Shown: positions 63,349-64,000 of the stretch, one piece after another
How positions within the stretch are numbered: position 1 is the first letter of the stretch
How the letters are laid out: each line of letters begins with the position of its first letter
The notes under the pieces: model-generated
Seen by the model: the letters and a program-made list of their open reading frames with translations, nothing else
The model's database searches: none
Told to the model about the DNA's origin: nothing
Made by a program: the position numbers and the translations under genes
Source of the DNA: Ch67 sp041395845
GTDB taxonomy: Bacteria; Pseudomonadota; Gammaproteobacteria; Pseudomonadales; Ketobacteraceae
DNA: 64,000 bases
NCBI GenBank assembly: GCA_041395845.1
Contig: JAWKZS010000023.1
Coordinates: 7,815 to 71,814 of the forward strand
Direction of reading: 5' to 3'

Positions 63349-63792
63349 ATGAGCATCAGCGATGGTTTCAGCGTCAAACTCGAATTACTGGAAAACTACA
63401 TCTTCAAAGTGGATTTCGGCGACTTCGGTGACATCCTCACCGATGAACCCCCACCGCTGGGCAACGGCGAAGGTCCCAATCCGTCGCGGCTGATCGCGGC
63501 GGGCGTGGCCAACTGTCTGTGCGCCAGCCTGCTGTTTGCACTGCGCAAATTCAAGGATTCCCCCACTGGCATTCGCGCCGAAGTGAAAGGCGAGATGGAA
63601 CGGCAGGACGGCCGCTGGCGCATCGGCAAGATGACCGTGACCATGGAAGTGGATGACGCCGCCACACTGGAGCATCTGCCCAAGGCGCTGGAGCAGTTCG
63701 AGGATTTTTGCGTGGTCACCCAGAGCATTCGCCAGGGTATTCCGGTGGACGTGAAGGTGGTGGACCAGCAGGGTAAGGTATTGAAGGGCTGA
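63349..63792 (+). CDS. OsmC family protein
   Basis: A 147-residue OsmC/Ohr-superfamily protein. One peroxidatic-type Cys pair is visible in ANCLCASLLFALRKF, and the flanking NPSRLIAAGVANC and GIPVDVKVV segments are family-typical. OsmC proteins reduce organic peroxides with dihydrolipoamide as donor, but this short branch (with a YHFD-type rather than Ohr-type start) is less well characterised. The Cys positions (CLC, two apart) differ from the usual widely spaced OsmC pair, so peroxidase activity is uncertain. GGAG lies ten bases before the ATG. Confidence 0.85.
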   Translation: MSISDGFSVKLELLENYIFKVDFGDFGDILTDEPPPLGNGEGPNPSRLIAAGVANCLCASLLFALRKFKDSPTGIRAEVKGEMERQDGRWRIGKMTVTMEVDDAATLEHLPKALEQFEDFCVVTQSIRQGIPVDVKVVDQQGKVLKG

Positions 63793-63844
63793 CGTTATTG
63801 GGCGCGCTGCCACTGGTACGGCAAGGTGACAGCGCGCCTCATCA

Positions 63845-64000
63845 CTACAGATTGACCGCCTGCTTTTTCTGCGCGTCGCGCTGCTGTTTTTTCGCTTCGA
63901 TGCGATCCAGTTCCTGCAGGGTCACCAGTCCCGGGCCGTGAAAGCCCAGCATCACCAGATACGCCACCGGGTTGTAACGCAGTGCGCGGGGTACCGTGTC
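63845..64000 (-). CDS. C-terminal end of an unknown protein, partial
   Basis: A minus-strand frame open from the window end to TAG at 63847-63845 gives the last 51 residues of a protein. It has a short hydrophobic stretch (NPVAYLVMLGFHGPGLV) followed by a Lys/Gln-rich helix ending in AQKKQAVNL. Codon use looks like that of real genes here. Too little is present to name a family. It converges on the OsmC-like gene. Confidence 0.6.
   Translation of the reverse strand, partial: DTVPRALRYNPVAYLVMLGFHGPGLVTLQELDRIEAKKQQRDAQKKQAVNL

Overview
The window is chromosomal DNA of a GC-rich gammaproteobacterium, most likely in the Pseudomonadales/Oceanospirillales part of the class. The main evidence is gene order: dsbB - rsd/algQ - FKBP isomerase - AlgP-like histone-like protein - ABC-F ATPase - hemB - ppk - ppx - trxA - rho, plus tex and gshA, resembles the alginate-regulator/polyphosphate region of Pseudomonas. 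Surface-sorting signals (PEP-CTERM, a GlyGly-CTERM-like segment), many lipoproteins and an AAR-like acyl reductase suggest an environmental, perhaps marine, lipid-using bacterium. I see no rRNA, tRNA, insertion sequence, prophage or CRISPR array. The species cannot be fixed from the sequence alone.

Layout. 1-6.9 kb: the tail of an RND efflux pump, a DUF1631 protein, a PlsC-type acyltransferase and a divergent Lon-like protease. 7-11.6 kb: a PmrA-box-like site, a small Gln/Asp-rich secreted protein, a large LVIVD-repeat lipoprotein with a frameshift, and an outer-membrane barrel. 11.6-14.4 kb (minus strand): a compact operon for a modified cysteine-rich peptide of the HvfA/bufferin type: precursor, MNIO (DUF692) enzyme, one-domain DUF2063 partner, DoxX membrane protein, ECF sigma factor and zinc-binding anti-sigma factor. 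14.4-21.8 kb: one 2463-residue surface protein with bacterial Ig and calcium repeats, a GlyGly-CTERM-like segment inside the protein, a second signal-peptide-like segment and an outer-membrane barrel. 22-25.7 kb: a GreA/GreB-type factor, an unknown periplasmic protein, a TRIC-type (UPF0126) channel behind a tandem glycine riboswitch, and a PEP-CTERM protein.

25.9-43.7 kb is mostly housekeeping: tex, a CvfB-like protein, gshA, an Rmf-like protein, dsbB, rsd, a WD40 lipoprotein, an FKBP isomerase, an AlgP-like protein, yheS, a frameshifted HD-GYP protein, elbB, a flavin disulfide reductase paired with a TVP38 protein, and hemB. ppk1 follows, but about 8.4 kb of accessory genes separates it from ppx: a VolA-like lipase, an unknown secreted protein, an SDR with its TetR regulator, and an AAR-like acyl reductase. 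ppx, trxA and rho come next, then a 194-bp inverted-repeat element and a 2Fe-2S flavin reductase. 59-63.3 kb holds a three-gene lipoprotein operon with two MORN-repeat proteins around a small lipoprotein, followed by an OsmC-like protein and the end of an unknown minus-strand gene.

The strongest candidates for new biology are the Cys-heptad MNIO peptide operon, the giant surface protein fused to a barrel, the MORN lipoprotein operon, the two-part AAR-like enzyme with its TetR/SDR/lipase neighbours, and two structured inverted-repeat elements.
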